Of a DNA stretch of 64,000 nucleotides, positions 23,684 through 34,268 are shown piece by piece. Position 1 is the stretch's first letter. Every line of letters begins with the position of its first letter. The position numbers and the translations under genes were made by a program. The notes below the pieces were generated by a model. The model ran no database searches. It was not told the DNA's origin and worked only from the letters and a program-made list of their open reading frames with translations. The DNA comes from Francisella salimarina. GTDB taxonomy: Bacteria; Pseudomonadota; Gammaproteobacteria; Francisellales; Francisellaceae. The stretch is from assembly GCF_007923265.1 (NCBI RefSeq), contig NZ_VOJA01000001.1, forward strand, positions 62,001 through 126,000, written 5' to 3'.

Positions 23684-25381
23684 ATGAAAGCTACACATAC
23701 CCTTATTGCTACTACAAAAGAGCTTCCTAAAGAAGCCGTACTTACTAGCCATCAATACATGCTAAAAGCTGGTCTGATAAAAAAACTTGCTTCAGGAATC
23801 TATACATGGATGCCTGTAGGACTAAAAGTTCTACAGAAAATCCAGAATATAGTCCGTGAAGAGATGAATAAAGCTGGAGCAAGTGAGTTATTACTGCCAA
23901 GTGTACTACCTTCTGAGTTATTACAAGAAACTCACCGTTGGGATAAATTCGGCCCTGAGCTTCTGAAGCTAAAAGACAGACATGAAAGAGATTTTTGCTA
24001 TGGCCCAACCCATGAAGAGCCAATTGTAGACATGGCTCGTGATACTATCAAGAGTTACAAACAATTACCTCTAAATCTTTATCAAATTCAAACAAAATTC
24101 AGAGATGAAATCCGCCCTCGTTTTGGTGTGATGCGTGCCCGTGAATTTATCATGAAAGATGCTTACTCATTTCATGAAAATAGTGAGTGTTTACATAACA
24201 CTTATAACAAGATGTATGAAACTTATTGTAAAATTCTTGATAAAATTGGCTTAGCCTATCGTCCCGTCCGTGCTGATACTGGAGCAATTGGAGGTGATAA
24301 CAGTCACGAATTCCAAGTATTAGCTAATGCTGGTGAAGATATTATATGCTACAGCAATGGCTCCGACTATGCTGCAAATATTGAGTTAGCAACATATGCG
24401 AAACCAGATTTAAGTACAAGAGCAGTTTCTGAGAATACTATAACAAAAATTCATACCCCAAATATTAAGACTATCGAAAAACTTTGTAGCGAACTTGATT
24501 TTGATATCAAAAAAACTATCAAAACTATGGTTATAAAAGATGCTAAAGGTAACTTCTTCGCTTTAGTTATCCGAGGAGACCATGAACTTAACGAGACAAA
24601 AATCAATAAGCTCGAACAAATTGTAGCTCCATACACTCTTGCAACCAAAGATGAAATTTTCTCTATTTTTAATGCTAATCCAGGTTCATTAGGGATAGTT
24701 AACTGCTCTGTACAAATTATAGCTGATTATAGTGCAATGATGATTGAAGATATCTGTTGTGGCGCAAATGAAGATGACTATCATTTTACAAATGTGAATT
24801 GGGATAGAGATATCACTAGTTATCAAATTGCCGATATTAGAAACGTAGTTACAGGAGATATATCTCCAGATAATAATGGAACTCTAGAGCTCACAAACGG
24901 TATCGAAGTTGGACATATTTTTGAGCTTGAAGATGTTTATTCAAAACCAATGAATGCCAATATAATTGGTCAAGATGGCAAGCCTAAGTCTATGCTTATG
25001 GGTTGCTACGGTTTTGGAGTATCTCGAGTCATGGCTGCTGCAATTGAACAGTCTCATGATGAAAATGGGATCATTTGGCCAGAGGCTATCGCTCCATATC
25101 AAGTTGCAATACTGCCAATCAACTATAACAAATCTGAAAGCGTCAAACAAACAGCTGACAAACTCTATCAAGAATTACTTGCAAAAGGAATAGATGTTAT
25201 TTTAGATGATAGAGGCGCAAGACCTGGTGTGATGTTTGCAGATGCAGATCTTATAGGCTACTCTCATCATGTGGTTATTGGTGATAGACTTTTAGAGCAA
25301 GGTTTGATTGAGTATAAAAATCGCAAAACTCAAGAAAAACAAGAAATCACATTAGAGAAACTGTTCGACATTCTAGCCTAA
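23684..25381 (+). CDS. proS: prolyl-tRNA synthetase
   Basis: The 565-residue protein is a full-length bacterial-type ProRS. Class II motif 2 is visible in [21 protein letters not shown] (about 140-160). The editing INS domain lies at about 225-400, motif 3 in [13 protein letters not shown] (about 440), and the anticodon-binding domain at 470-565 (VAILPINYN ... [21 protein letters not shown]). It charges tRNA-Pro (EC 6.1.1.15). Its end overlaps the convergent DUF6056 gene by 9 bases. Confidence 0.95.
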   Translation: MKATHTLIATTKELPKEAVLTSHQYMLKAGLIKKLASGIYTWMPVGLKVLQKIQNIVREEMNKAGASELLLPSVLPSELLQETHRWDKFGPELLKLKDRHERDFCYGPTHEEPIVDMARDTIKSYKQLPLNLYQIQTKFRDEIRPRFGVMRAREFIMKDAYSFHENSECLHNTYNKMYETYCKILDKIGLAYRPVRADTGAIGGDNSHEFQVLANAGEDIICYSNGSDYAANIELATYAKPDLSTRAVSENTITKIHTPNIKTIEKLCSELDFDIKKTIKTMVIKDAKGNFFALVIRGDHELNETKINKLEQIVAPYTLATKDEIFSIFNANPGSLGIVNCSVQIIADYSAMMIEDICCGANEDDYHFTNVNWDRDITSYQIADIRNVVTGDISPDNNGTLELTNGIEVGHIFELEDVYSKPMNANIIGQDGKPKSMLMGCYGFGVSRVMAAAIEQSHDENGIIWPEAIAPYQVAILPINYNKSESVKQTADKLYQELLAKGIDVILDDRGARPGVMFADADLIGYSHHVVIGDRLLEQGLIEYKNRKTQEKQEITLEKLFDILA

Positions 25382-26686
25382 TTCTTTTCCATAAACCTTA
25401 TCAAAACCATAAAACTTAGCATAAGCATCGTTATTATAAGCATTTTCATCAGATGTGATATCATCTATAAAAGTTATTTGACTAAATTCAGGAATCATTG
25501 GTAAGATAGGATCAGAGATCTCATTTTGCTGATAATATGTAACTAAAGTATCTCTATATCTTTCAAACTTATATATTTCAAAATAAATACTTACCATTAA
25601 TACGAGTTGCATTACTAATAATACTAAAAATACCCAACTTAAGGAATTTAATCGTAGCCTTAACTTTAGAATAAAACTAGTACTATGATTATAAAATTGC
25701 TGCATCATTATTATAAAAAATACTGCATCATAAATTAATAAAACTCTTTGATTCAAATCATAAGACTTAGCCACAGGTGTTAATACAAATATTGAGGATG
25801 CAATTGCTACCCCATATATAAAAGAAGCTTTCCTAGTGATATTTTTGTTTGTGAAAATAAGAACTAAGAATGTCAGCAGCATTAACATAGGCACAAGTGT
25901 ATCCCCAGGTCTTGTTACAATTTGTGTAACTAAATTTATGAGCTGATTTAATACAGAAATATGCTCTCCTGCCGACATTGTGCTTAGTCTTACATAGTTA
26001 CCAGGAGCTGCTATCAGAATTATACCTCCCACCGCACAAGCTATAAAAAAATATAATATATTCTTAGCTATTTCAGCTTGAGAAAGCTTTTGATTTAAAA
26101 AGTATGCCAAACACAAGATAATTGCGACACCAGCGAATATCTCATTATATAAACCAATAAAAAAACCTGTGAATAAACTAAACCATATGTTCTGCTTATT
26201 TTTCACTACTGATATGTAATAAAAGATAGCTAAAAGTGTTATACCCCAAAAATACTGTACTGCCGCTGTTTTCCATATGACATTAGCAATAAATCCTGTT
26301 TGATAAAAAAGGAAGATAAAAAAGAAAAAATATATTAAAAAGTCTTTCGAAAATAGATCAACTTTTGTTTTAAATCTTACTATTTTATATGAATATAGCA
26401 CAAATAGATAAAAACATATCGAGTTAATCATATTGATCATAAATACTGATAAATGGATATATTTTTTACTCAAAAACAGATAAATTAATGCCTGTGCTGA
26501 TATCCGCCCTGTCCAGTGAATATAATTTGATGCAATACCACGAAGATATATGATAAAGCCCTTATCAAGAGCATCAGTATAAGCTCTACCAAAATCATCG
26601 GCTCTTAAAGGCTGTAAATAGTTTATAACAAAGAAAAAAGCTATTATCAAAATAGCTATTATTACATTTGTACGTGAAATTTTCAT
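25373..26686 (-). CDS. DUF6056-family polytopic membrane protein (paralogue 1)
   Basis: The 437-residue protein has about ten membrane helices. The first periplasmic segment carries [12 protein letters not shown] and [20 protein letters not shown]. These acidic/aromatic motifs after helix 1 recall GT-C glycosyltransferases, where an Asp pair in the first loop is catalytic. A paralogue with the same motifs is at 34269-35588. The ATG at 26686 is used instead of a TTG codon directly before it. A role in adding sugars to envelope glycans is plausible, given the neighbouring acyltransferase, but is inference. Confidence 0.75.
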   Translation of the reverse strand: MKISRTNVIIAILIIAFFFVINYLQPLRADDFGRAYTDALDKGFIIYLRGIASNYIHWTGRISAQALIYLFLSKKYIHLSVFMINMINSICFYLFVLYSYKIVRFKTKVDLFSKDFLIYFFFFIFLFYQTGFIANVIWKTAAVQYFWGITLLAIFYYISVVKNKQNIWFSLFTGFFIGLYNEIFAGVAIILCLAYFLNQKLSQAEIAKNILYFFIACAVGGIILIAAPGNYVRLSTMSAGEHISVLNQLINLVTQIVTRPGDTLVPMLMLLTFLVLIFTNKNITRKASFIYGVAIASSIFVLTPVAKSYDLNQRVLLIYDAVFFIIMMQQFYNHSTSFILKLRLRLNSLSWVFLVLLVMQLVLMVSIYFEIYKFERYRDTLVTYYQQNEISDPILPMIPEFSQITFIDDITSDENAYNNDAYAKFYGFDKVYGKELG

Positions 26687-26845
26687 CAATACTATAAATA
26701 ATAAAACCTTATGAAGAAGTCTATATTATCTCTATACTTAAATAAAGACTGATAAAAGTGATTCTTAGCACCCAAATTAAATTATATTTTATAAAAACCA
26801 ATAAAAATGTATCATAATATATAGAAACTCTTATAAAAAGTACTA

Positions 26846-28828
26846 ATGAGCAATATAAAGTATAGAAAAGATATAGATGGATTAAGGGCTTTTGCGGTAT
26901 TATCCGTAGTTCTATTCCATCTAAATATAAGTTGGATTAAATCTGGCTTTCTTGGTGTAGATATATTTTTTGTAATTTCTGGATATTTAATTACAGCTAT
27001 AATTCTTAGAGATCTACAAAACAACTCTTTTTCTATCAAAAACTTTTACCTAAGAAGAATTAGAAGAATTCTACCTGCATTAATAGCTGTCTTAATTTTC
27101 TCTACTTTTTTTGCATGGCTTATATTACTACCGCAAGATTTAATAGACTACGCCGAATCACTTGTTAGTGCAATAGCATCCTTTTCTAATATCTATTTCT
27201 TTGTAAAACTTGATTTTGGTTACTTCGGTCAAAACTCGCAAATAATACCATTACTTCATACATGGTCTTTAGGTGTAGAAGAACAGTTTTATATGATCTG
27301 GCCATTAGTCTTAATACTATTATTTAAACTAAGATTTTCAGCAAAAGTAAAACTTCTAGCCACTTCAATAATATTGCTAGTTATATCTTGCTTGATTTTC
27401 CTTTCTGGCGAATTTAATTTATATATTCTGAGCTCTGACAGATGGTATTACTTTCCAACTCATAGAGCATTCGAACTTTTATTTGGTTGCTGCTTAGCAA
27501 TATACCTTAATAATTCAGCTACTTTAAACAATAACAAACTGACTCTTAATATACTCTCTGTAATAGGTGCTTTAATGATGATAGCACCTATATTTTTTAT
27601 TAATGTGAGTTTCCCAAGTATTTGGACTGTTACTGCATGTATTGGGGCGACTATTTATATATATTCTGGCGCAAATACTAATCATATACCTATTATAAAT
27701 AGAATACTTTCTCTAAAACCTATTGTGGCTATAGGTCTTATCTCGTATTCTTTATATCTATGGCATTGGCCTATTATTGCTTATGTCAACTATTTAAGTA
27801 TCAATAAAACTGTCACTATATGTATCATAATTTTTACTGTTAGCTTAGCTCTTGCTACATTAACATATTTATTTGTAGAAAAACCTTTTAGACACAAATA
27901 TAAGCTTAGCTTTACTAAAAGCCTTATACTACTATGGATAATGCCTCTAATTTTGGCTTGCTGCTTTTATATAGCCTCAACTAATAATAAATTTGGTTTT
28001 AATTCGTCAAACCTTATTAATCAAAATAAACTAACATATAACTATGGGTTTAATAAAATCGATCAAAACAATTGTTTCCTTATGATTCAATCTTCTAGCT
28101 TTCAGTCAAAACAACTCCCTAATAAGGATATCTGTTCAATAGGAAGTCCTAAAGCTAAAAATACTAATTTTCTGTTGGTAGGTGACTCTCATGCAAGATC
28201 TGAAATACCTATGATAACTACTTGGCTTGATAACATAAGCCAGAAAGCTTACGTTGTAACCCAAAAATCTACTCCATTCTTACCGACTTTCAAAAATGTT
28301 GTTGAATATGTTTCTGTTACTGATAGAAATAAGGCAATTGCTAATTTGATAAAATCAAAAAAATATAAATATGTTATTCTTGCTGGTGAATGGTCAAATG
28401 CACTATACTCTAGTTCGATTAACTCAATACAAGAATCCATTAAATTAGTAATAGATAATGGTAGTATACCTATACTTATTTTAGATACTCCAACACTCAA
28501 CACAGATGTCACTAATCTTTGTCCATTAGAAAAAAATAAACTACCATTTATTTTCGGAGATAATTCATGCAAATTAAATATCGAATTTGTAAAACAACAA
28601 CAATTAGTATTTTCTAATCTTATTGAAAAACTTAAAAAAGAATTTCCTAGATTAGTAATTATAGATCCGAAAAAAGTACTCTGTAGTGACAAATACTGTG
28701 ATATTGAAATAAATAATATCCCCATTTATGCTGATTCAAATCATCTTAACTATATAGGTTCAAAACTATTAGGAAAACAATATTTAAAAATGCATGGTAA
28801 CCCGCTTGAATTTACCCAAAAACACTAA
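26846..28828 (+). CDS. OafA/YrhL-type O-acyltransferase with SGNH domain
   Basis: The 660-residue protein has the acyltransferase-3 membrane domain at about 1-360: YRKDIDGLRAFAVLSVVLFHLN, then GVDIFFVISGYLI, RRIRRILPAL and HTWSLGVEEQFYMIWP. A C-terminal periplasmic SGNH domain follows, with GDSHARS (about 445) and a terminal DSNHLNYIG holding the Asp/His pair. Such proteins O-acetylate LPS O-antigen or peptidoglycan sugars. It is divergent from the DUF6056 gene across 159 bases, which suggests a shared envelope function. Confidence 0.9.
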   Translation: MSNIKYRKDIDGLRAFAVLSVVLFHLNISWIKSGFLGVDIFFVISGYLITAIILRDLQNNSFSIKNFYLRRIRRILPALIAVLIFSTFFAWLILLPQDLIDYAESLVSAIASFSNIYFFVKLDFGYFGQNSQIIPLLHTWSLGVEEQFYMIWPLVLILLFKLRFSAKVKLLATSIILLVISCLIFLSGEFNLYILSSDRWYYFPTHRAFELLFGCCLAIYLNNSATLNNNKLTLNILSVIGALMMIAPIFFINVSFPSIWTVTACIGATIYIYSGANTNHIPIINRILSLKPIVAIGLISYSLYLWHWPIIAYVNYLSINKTVTICIIIFTVSLALATLTYLFVEKPFRHKYKLSFTKSLILLWIMPLILACCFYIASTNNKFGFNSSNLINQNKLTYNYGFNKIDQNNCFLMIQSSSFQSKQLPNKDICSIGSPKAKNTNFLLVGDSHARSEIPMITTWLDNISQKAYVVTQKSTPFLPTFKNVVEYVSVTDRNKAIANLIKSKKYKYVILAGEWSNALYSSSINSIQESIKLVIDNGSIPILILDTPTLNTDVTNLCPLEKNKLPFIFGDNSCKLNIEFVKQQQLVFSNLIEKLKKEFPRLVIIDPKKVLCSDKYCDIEINNIPIYADSNHLNYIGSKLLGKQYLKMHGNPLEFTQKH

Positions 28829-28927
28829 TATACGGCATCATTTAATATATTTTTAGCACAAAACTCTTCTTGATAAATACATTTCTATTATATACTGTAA
28901 ATATGCTAATAATTTATAACGAATAAT

Positions 28928-30061
28928 ATGATTAAAGCTAAGTCTTATATTGATACTTCCCCTTCTGTCTATGGTAGATTCGCAACATTAGCGGCAGAAC
29001 ATAAAGCCCTTAACTTTACTCAGGGAGCTCCTGCATTTGATACTCCTGAGTGGTTAATTGATAGGGCTAACTTTCATATGCAACATGCAAAAAATCAATA
29101 CTCCCCAATACCAGGTACTATTGCATTGCGTAATGCTATAATAACGAAAACTAAAAAATGCTATGATGCAGAGATAGGTATTGAAAATGTGGCTATTACA
29201 GCAGGAGCCCAAGAAGGCTTATTTACTTTAATATCTGCTTATATCGGACAAGGTGATGAAGTTATCATGTTTGATCCAGTTTTTGATACGTATGTTGGAG
29301 CTACAAAACTTAATCAAGGTAAATGCGTAAGGCTGAAACTACTAGCAGATGGTAGAATTGATATCCCAGCTATTGCAAATGCAATTACAAATAAAACAAA
29401 ACTTATTATCTTAAACTCGCCTCATAATCCTATGGGTACTGTGATATCAGAAGATGAATTCAAGGAAATTGCTAAAATAGTTAAAAATAAAAATCTTTTA
29501 GTAATTTCTGATGAGGTTTATGAACATATTTACGCAGGTGAAAACTTCACTAGTGCCATACAAATAGCTGAACTTAGAGATAAGCTCATAGTTCTTCAAT
29601 CCTTAGGCAAAACTTATAATGTTACTGGATGGCGTCAAGGTGTAGCTATTGCTCCAGCTGAAGTTATAAAAAATATCTTAGCGGTAAAGCAATTTGCAAC
29701 CTTCTCAGCAGTGCATCCATTACAGTTAGCATTAGCAGAAGGTATAATTGAACACCCTGAGTATTATGAAGATCTCAATAAACTGTATAAAAAACAGAAT
29801 CAGCTTTTAAGAGAAAATCTGGAAGGAACTAGGTTTAAAGTTCTTGAATGGCATGGCTCTCCATTCCAGATGTTAGACTATAGTGATATTAGTAATGAGT
29901 TTGATGAAGATTTTGCCTCTAATTTGATCAAAGAATATGGCATTGGCCTAGTTCCAATATCGTCATTATTTGAAAAACCACAAAATGGACTACTAAGACT
30001 TTGCTTCGCAAAAAAAGATGATGAGATAATTAAAGGCGCAAAAATTCTTGCAAAGATATAA
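28928..30061 (+). CDS. PLP-dependent aminotransferase (methionine/glutamine-type, YbdL-like)
   Basis: The 377-residue class I/II aminotransferase has NSPHNPMGTV, SDEVYEHI and the PLP-lysine motif SLGKTYNVTGWRQG (Lys at about 235), plus an arginine-containing LLRLCFAKKDDE near the end. The opening TQGAPAFDTPEWL resembles methionine aminotransferase YbdL and glutamine transaminase K. It would convert 2-oxo-4-methylthiobutanoate to methionine using glutamine or aromatic donors. An omega-amidase-like gene lies 600 bases downstream, which supports glutamine as the donor. Confidence 0.8.
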   Translation: MIKAKSYIDTSPSVYGRFATLAAEHKALNFTQGAPAFDTPEWLIDRANFHMQHAKNQYSPIPGTIALRNAIITKTKKCYDAEIGIENVAITAGAQEGLFTLISAYIGQGDEVIMFDPVFDTYVGATKLNQGKCVRLKLLADGRIDIPAIANAITNKTKLIILNSPHNPMGTVISEDEFKEIAKIVKNKNLLVISDEVYEHIYAGENFTSAIQIAELRDKLIVLQSLGKTYNVTGWRQGVAIAPAEVIKNILAVKQFATFSAVHPLQLALAEGIIEHPEYYEDLNKLYKKQNQLLRENLEGTRFKVLEWHGSPFQMLDYSDISNEFDEDFASNLIKEYGIGLVPISSLFEKPQNGLLRLCFAKKDDEIIKGAKILAKI

Positions 30062-30088
30062 AAGTTTTTACTTCTTTAATGACAAATA

Positions 30089-30508
30089 CTAGTCGTACTT
30101 GATATTTCCTTCAATAATTTGTACTTCTGCCGAAGACCTCATAGAATTTCCATCTTTACCATATTTGATAGCCAAGCTGGTACTTGTATCAGATATTTTC
30201 TTTATATTTATTTTAATGGTATCTCTCGGATCATTTGGGTTTATACCCTCTAAAGTTGCTGTTTCATTAGTCTTCTTGTTAACAACAAGATTATAAGGAG
30301 CACCGCTAGTAGAAGTATAAGTTTCCCCTGCTTTTATTGATTGATATGCAGAACTATAAACTTTGTCAAAACTATATGGCATATTTACAATGTAATAACC
30401 CTCTACATATTTTATACCATTATTATTTTCGACGGTTGAACAGCCGGTAACAAAAGCAAATACTAGTATAGATAATAGAGCATAATTTCTTAGTTTTATA
30501 ATTTTCAT
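30089..30508 (-). CDS. DUF3568-like lipoprotein
   Basis: The 139-residue protein has a lipoprotein signal ending VTGC with Cys23. The mature part has about 110 residues in alternating strands (YYIVNMPYSFDKVYSSAYQSI ... SLAIKYGKDGNSMRSSAEVQII), the shape of DUF3568 proteins, which are common in Francisella. It is probably an outer-membrane lipoprotein of unknown role. It lies in a small convergent/divergent island between the aminotransferase and the nitrilase. Confidence 0.7.
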   Translation of the reverse strand: MKIIKLRNYALLSILVFAFVTGCSTVENNNGIKYVEGYYIVNMPYSFDKVYSSAYQSIKAGETYTSTSGAPYNLVVNKKTNETATLEGINPNDPRDTIKINIKKISDTSTSLAIKYGKDGNSMRSSAEVQIIEGNIKYD

Positions 30509-30669
30509 AATTTCCTCATATAGGTATCAAAATAAATTAGGATTATTATGTTATTGTGCTATTTATTTGTCAACAAATTATATTTTGTATATAGCATTTT
30601 ATTCTTAACGATTATGAGAAATATTGTTAAACTCTCAGAAGATACCCTAACTCCGAATAAGGAACATAT

Positions 30670-31440
30670 ATGTCAAAACTAAAAGTTAGCATAATTCAAT
30701 CAGATATTATTTGGGATGATAAGCAAGCAAATTATAGAGCTATCGAGAATAAGATTGCAGATATTCATAAAGAAACTGATCTTGTAATACTTTGTGAAAT
30801 GTTTAACACTGGTTTTATAATGAATCCTACTAATGAGGCTAGCTCTGAAGAAGATATTATCGAATGGATGTATAATCAAGTAAAAGGTAAAAACTATGCA
30901 ATTGTAGGTAGTGCTGCAACTTTTACAGAAAATAAAATTGCCAATAGACTTTACTTTGTAACTCCTGACAAGCAAGTTTTTACTTATGACAAAAATCATC
31001 TTTTCATACATGCAGGAGAAGATAAAAAATATACTAGCGGCAATAATCGTCAAATTATTAACTACAAAGGTTTCAACATATTGCTAACAGTGTGTTTTGA
31101 TTTAAGATTCCCTGTATTTAATTGTAATAATAATGAATATGATGTACTACTAAATGTTGCTTGTTGGCCAGAATCTCGTCGTGAGCATTGGAAATCATTA
31201 CTAAAAGCAAGAGCTATAGAAAATCAAGCCTATGTCATTGCATGCAATAGAGTCGGAAATGACCCTAGCTTTAGCTATTCTGGGGATAGTATGATTATTG
31301 ACTATAATGGAGATGTTTTAGCTCATGACGAATATAAAGAAACTATACTAACAGCAACTTTAGATAAGAACAAACAACAAGAACATCGTGATAAGTTTAA
31401 TTTTCTTGCATCACAAGATAAGTTTACTCTTCACCTCTAA
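30670..31440 (+). CDS. nitrilase-superfamily amidase (omega-amidase YafV-like)
   Basis: The 256-residue protein has the complete nitrilase triad Glu43 (CEMFNTGF), Lys108 (YDKNHLF) and Cys142 (VCFDLRFP). The pattern and length match omega-amidase/YafV proteins, which hydrolyse 2-oxoglutaramate or 2-oxosuccinamate. With the nearby aminotransferase it could form the glutamine transaminase/omega-amidase route, which makes transamination irreversible. GGAA precedes the ATG. Its end overlaps the convergent nusB by 17 bases. Confidence 0.85.
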   Translation: MSKLKVSIIQSDIIWDDKQANYRAIENKIADIHKETDLVILCEMFNTGFIMNPTNEASSEEDIIEWMYNQVKGKNYAIVGSAATFTENKIANRLYFVTPDKQVFTYDKNHLFIHAGEDKKYTSGNNRQIINYKGFNILLTVCFDLRFPVFNCNNNEYDVLLNVACWPESRREHWKSLLKARAIENQAYVIACNRVGNDPSFSYSGDSMIIDYNGDVLAHDEYKETILTATLDKNKQQEHRDKFNFLASQDKFTLHL

Positions 31441-31849
31441 TCGACTTAGCAAGGTTTTGTAAAACAGCGTTGACGAATTTATATCCCTCTTCTGTCCCCA
31501 TACTATAACAAATTTCAACATATTCTTTTATAATAACTTGATATGGATTTTCTAGACACTCTATCAATTCTGCTATAGCGACTTGAAGTACTGCATAATC
31601 AACATAATTTATAGACTCAACACCATTTTTTGAATTATCCTGTATATAGTTATTTATAGTATCTTGATTTTCTCTAACTGCATCCATTAATCTATAAAAA
31701 AGATCCCAGTCCGTATAGTGTCTCTCTGCATTATCTGCATAATATTGAGTTTTTAGTTCAGAAAATGTATGATCTGCAACCTTTTTTTGGTACAAAGCCT
31801 GCACAGTATATAAACGAGCGTTATTTCTAGCTCTAGCAGTAGTTTTCAT
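31424..31849 (-). CDS. nusB: transcription antitermination factor NusB
   Basis: The 141-residue all-helical protein has the NusB pattern: NNARLYTVQALYQ (RNA-binding N-terminal arginines), VDYAVLQVAIAELIECLENPYQVIIKEYVEICYSMGTEEGYKFVNAVLQNLAKSIR at the C-terminus. It binds boxA with NusE/S10 for rRNA antitermination. It is not in a ribH-nusB operon here; ribH is absent from the window. Confidence 0.9.
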   Translation of the reverse strand: MKTTARARNNARLYTVQALYQKKVADHTFSELKTQYYADNAERHYTDWDLFYRLMDAVRENQDTINNYIQDNSKNGVESINYVDYAVLQVAIAELIECLENPYQVIIKEYVEICYSMGTEEGYKFVNAVLQNLAKSIRGEE

Positions 31850-32034
31850 AATTGTTTATAGATATAATTTATTAGGGAATTTTATGGTTCTAGATTATAC
31901 ATTATTAACAATAATATATATAGTTCTTATGAGTGATTAGTACTTTAAATTATAAGTTTTAGATATCATTATTATCCGATCTATTATAAAATGATTTTTG
32001 ATTAAAACTACTTCTTGTAACTAGTGAGACTATT

Positions 32035-32436
32035 ATGAAATTTAAGATTATATGTTTAATAGGAATAGTATTTATCCTTAACTCTTGCGTAAATAATACC
32101 AACCCTCAAGATGTTGGATTTGTAAAAACCCCCTACACTTCTGGTAATGTATCATTAACTCTAAAAAAAGGTGTAACTACAAAAGATGAAGTTATAAATG
32201 CTTTTGGCTCTCCTAATATAGTTACTCAAAATGCAAGTGGAGAATCTGTCTGGACATATCAAACAAATGCAACTGTTGAGAACAATGCTTCTAGAGATGG
32301 TTTTTTGACTCTACTGATAACCGGTGAAAATACACAAGAATCAGGATTTATGCAATCACAAAAAACTATGACTATAATTATCACATTCAAGGGTAATATT
32401 GTCTCTAACTATAAATCATTATCAACTAACTTCTAG
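32035..32436 (+). CDS. lipoprotein, BamE/SmpA-like fold, 133 aa
   Basis: The lipobox is LNSC with Cys18. The mature part has the SLTLKKGVTTKDEVINAFGSPNIVTQNASGESVWTYQ pattern, typical of the BamE/OmlA fold (a KGxTkxeVxxxlGxP turn followed by W-Y). It is shorter and more divergent than BamE and has a longer loop after that segment. It may be a BAM accessory or a related envelope lipoprotein. It is followed 17 bases later by a second lipoprotein, so the two form an operon. Confidence 0.7.
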   Translation: MKFKIICLIGIVFILNSCVNNTNPQDVGFVKTPYTSGNVSLTLKKGVTTKDEVINAFGSPNIVTQNASGESVWTYQTNATVENNASRDGFLTLLITGENTQESGFMQSQKTMTIIITFKGNIVSNYKSLSTNF

Positions 32437-32452
32437 ATGAGGCTTTTATAAT

Positions 32453-32965
32453 ATGCGTAAGAAATTTAGTCTTTTAGTTTACTTAGTTGTTTTAGCTTTA
32501 TCAGGATGTATATCATCAGGACCACAACGACCAAATCTAACACCTCTACAAATCCAACTTATGCAAACAAAAGTTTTTAATGTTGATTTACGAACAGCTT
32601 TTGATGCTACAGTTACTGTTATGCAAAATCTAGGTTATATCATTCAAGATGCTAACTTCAACACTGGCATTATTACAGCTAAAAGTACTGAAAATGCTAA
32701 TGGTTGGGGGCAATCTGAATATACTGAAGCTACAGCATTTATTCAACCTTATAGACAATCAACCAAAGACTCTAGCATTAGAATTAACTTTGTAGTTTAT
32801 CAATCAACCCCTGATCCTAATCAAGGAGCTGCTCCAATAAACACTTCTTATGCTATCTTGGACCCTCAAGCATACGAAAATGCTTTTGCAAAAATCCAGC
32901 AACAAATCTTTGTACAAACAGGTATTTCTCCAGTATTAAGTCAACCTATTCAAAAAGTCTCTTAA
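32453..32965 (+). CDS. lipoprotein, 170 aa
   Basis: The lipobox is LSGC with Cys19. The mature part contains VDLRTAFDATVTVMQNLGYIIQDANFNTGIITAKSTENANGW, a pattern found in small outer-membrane lipoproteins with a beta-alpha-beta fold. It ends with a glutamine-rich tail. It is cotranscribed with the preceding lipoprotein. Function unknown. Confidence 0.75.
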   Translation: MRKKFSLLVYLVVLALSGCISSGPQRPNLTPLQIQLMQTKVFNVDLRTAFDATVTVMQNLGYIIQDANFNTGIITAKSTENANGWGQSEYTEATAFIQPYRQSTKDSSIRINFVVYQSTPDPNQGAAPINTSYAILDPQAYENAFAKIQQQIFVQTGISPVLSQPIQKVS

Positions 32966-33043
32966 ATAGTTTTCTCTTTGAACTGTATTTTTGTCAAAAA
33001 ATTTAGTTTAATACCTTACAAATTATCAATAAATGACTGAATC

Positions 33044-33490
33044 ATGAATAAGTGGTGGCAAGAAATTGATCTAAAAGATATGAGTAAAGAGCAATGGGAA
33101 TCGATTTGCGATAGATGTGGCCTTTGCTGTTTAAATAAGCTTCAAGATGATGAAACTGATGATGTCTACTATACAAAAGTTAGCTGTAAGCTTTTAGATA
33201 TCGGAAAATGCCAATGCAGCATGTATGAAAAAAGAAAGCAGATTGTGCCTGACTGTATAAACCTAACATATAAACAACTTAAAAATCATGCCCATAAATG
33301 GCTACCTAATAGTTGTAGCTATAAGCTTTTACTACAAAATAAAGACCTACCTGACTGGCATCATTTAAACACGGGCTCAACTGATGAGATGCACAAACAA
33401 AAAAAATCTGCTAAGCATTTTGCTATTTCTGAATATGAGTTAGATGTTGATGAATATTTAGAAGACTTTATCATAAAAATAGATAACTGA
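33044..33490 (+). CDS. YcgN family cysteine-cluster protein
   Basis: The 148-residue protein has the CxxC-like N-terminal cluster (ICDRCGLCCLNKL) and further cysteines in VSCKLLDIGKCQCSMYEKR and VPDCINL. WLPNSCSYKLL and DLPDWHHLNTGS follow. This is the UPF0260/YcgN family, which probably binds an Fe-S cluster or zinc. Its biological role is not established. Confidence 0.85.
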   Translation: MNKWWQEIDLKDMSKEQWESICDRCGLCCLNKLQDDETDDVYYTKVSCKLLDIGKCQCSMYEKRKQIVPDCINLTYKQLKNHAHKWLPNSCSYKLLLQNKDLPDWHHLNTGSTDEMHKQKKSAKHFAISEYELDVDEYLEDFIIKIDN

Positions 33491-33540
33491 TTTTTAGTTT
33501 CTGATATATAATTCCTTACTCTTTACTAATTGGGCATTGT

Positions 33541-34149
33541 ATGTCTGATTTATTCGAAATTAATCTTTTTTATGAAAAGATAATTAGTGATTATCTTAAC
33601 AATGGGTTCTGCGTTATCGATAACTGGCTAACTAATGATGAAACTATTCAACTACGCAAAGAACTTAATCATTTTTATGATGCTGATTGCTTTAAAAAAT
33701 CCGCAATAGGTAATCGCTTGAATGAAAACTTAGAAAGATCAATACGTAATGACTTTATTTTTTGGTTAGATGAAACAAAACATGCCGTAACATTCTTTAA
33801 AAAGATAAATAATTTTATTGACTACCTTAATAAAACGTGTTTTGCCGGAATTGTAACAAAGGAGTTTCACTACGCAGCTTATCCTAAAGGATCATTCTAT
33901 AAAAAACATATCGATACCTTTCAAAATGATGATCGAAGAACGATATCTATAGTCTGCTATCTTAATGAAATTTGGAATGAATCTTTCGGTGGAGAGTTAA
34001 AACTATATCTTAATAATCAAACATTACAAATATTTCCAACTAATGGAAAAATAGTTCTCTTTGATAGCAAAACCATTGAACATGAAGTGTTACCTGTACT
34101 TACGAAAAATAAAAGACTTAGCATTACTGGATGGTTAAAAACCAATTAA
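33541..34149 (+). CDS. 2-oxoglutarate/Fe(II)-dependent oxygenase
   Basis: The 202-residue protein shows the 2OG-Fe(II) facial triad His123-x-Asp125 (KKHIDTF) and His181 (IEHEV), with Arg192 (KRLSITGW) to bind 2-oxoglutarate. FGGELKLYLN is the conserved strand before the distal histidine. It resembles the prolyl-4-hydroxylase-like/PiuC-like class. The substrate is unknown and could be a protein or a small molecule. It starts about 50 bases after the YcgN-like gene. Confidence 0.85.
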   Translation: MSDLFEINLFYEKIISDYLNNGFCVIDNWLTNDETIQLRKELNHFYDADCFKKSAIGNRLNENLERSIRNDFIFWLDETKHAVTFFKKINNFIDYLNKTCFAGIVTKEFHYAAYPKGSFYKKHIDTFQNDDRRTISIVCYLNEIWNESFGGELKLYLNNQTLQIFPTNGKIVLFDSKTIEHEVLPVLTKNKRLSITGWLKTN

Positions 34150-34268
34150 ATCGTATACTTAACACACAAACTTCTTGGCTAATTTGCACTACCACGTAAT
34201 ACTATTTTTGCAAAAATAGTCTCATATACGTTATAATAATTTAATTTTTAAATTATAAATCTTAAATA

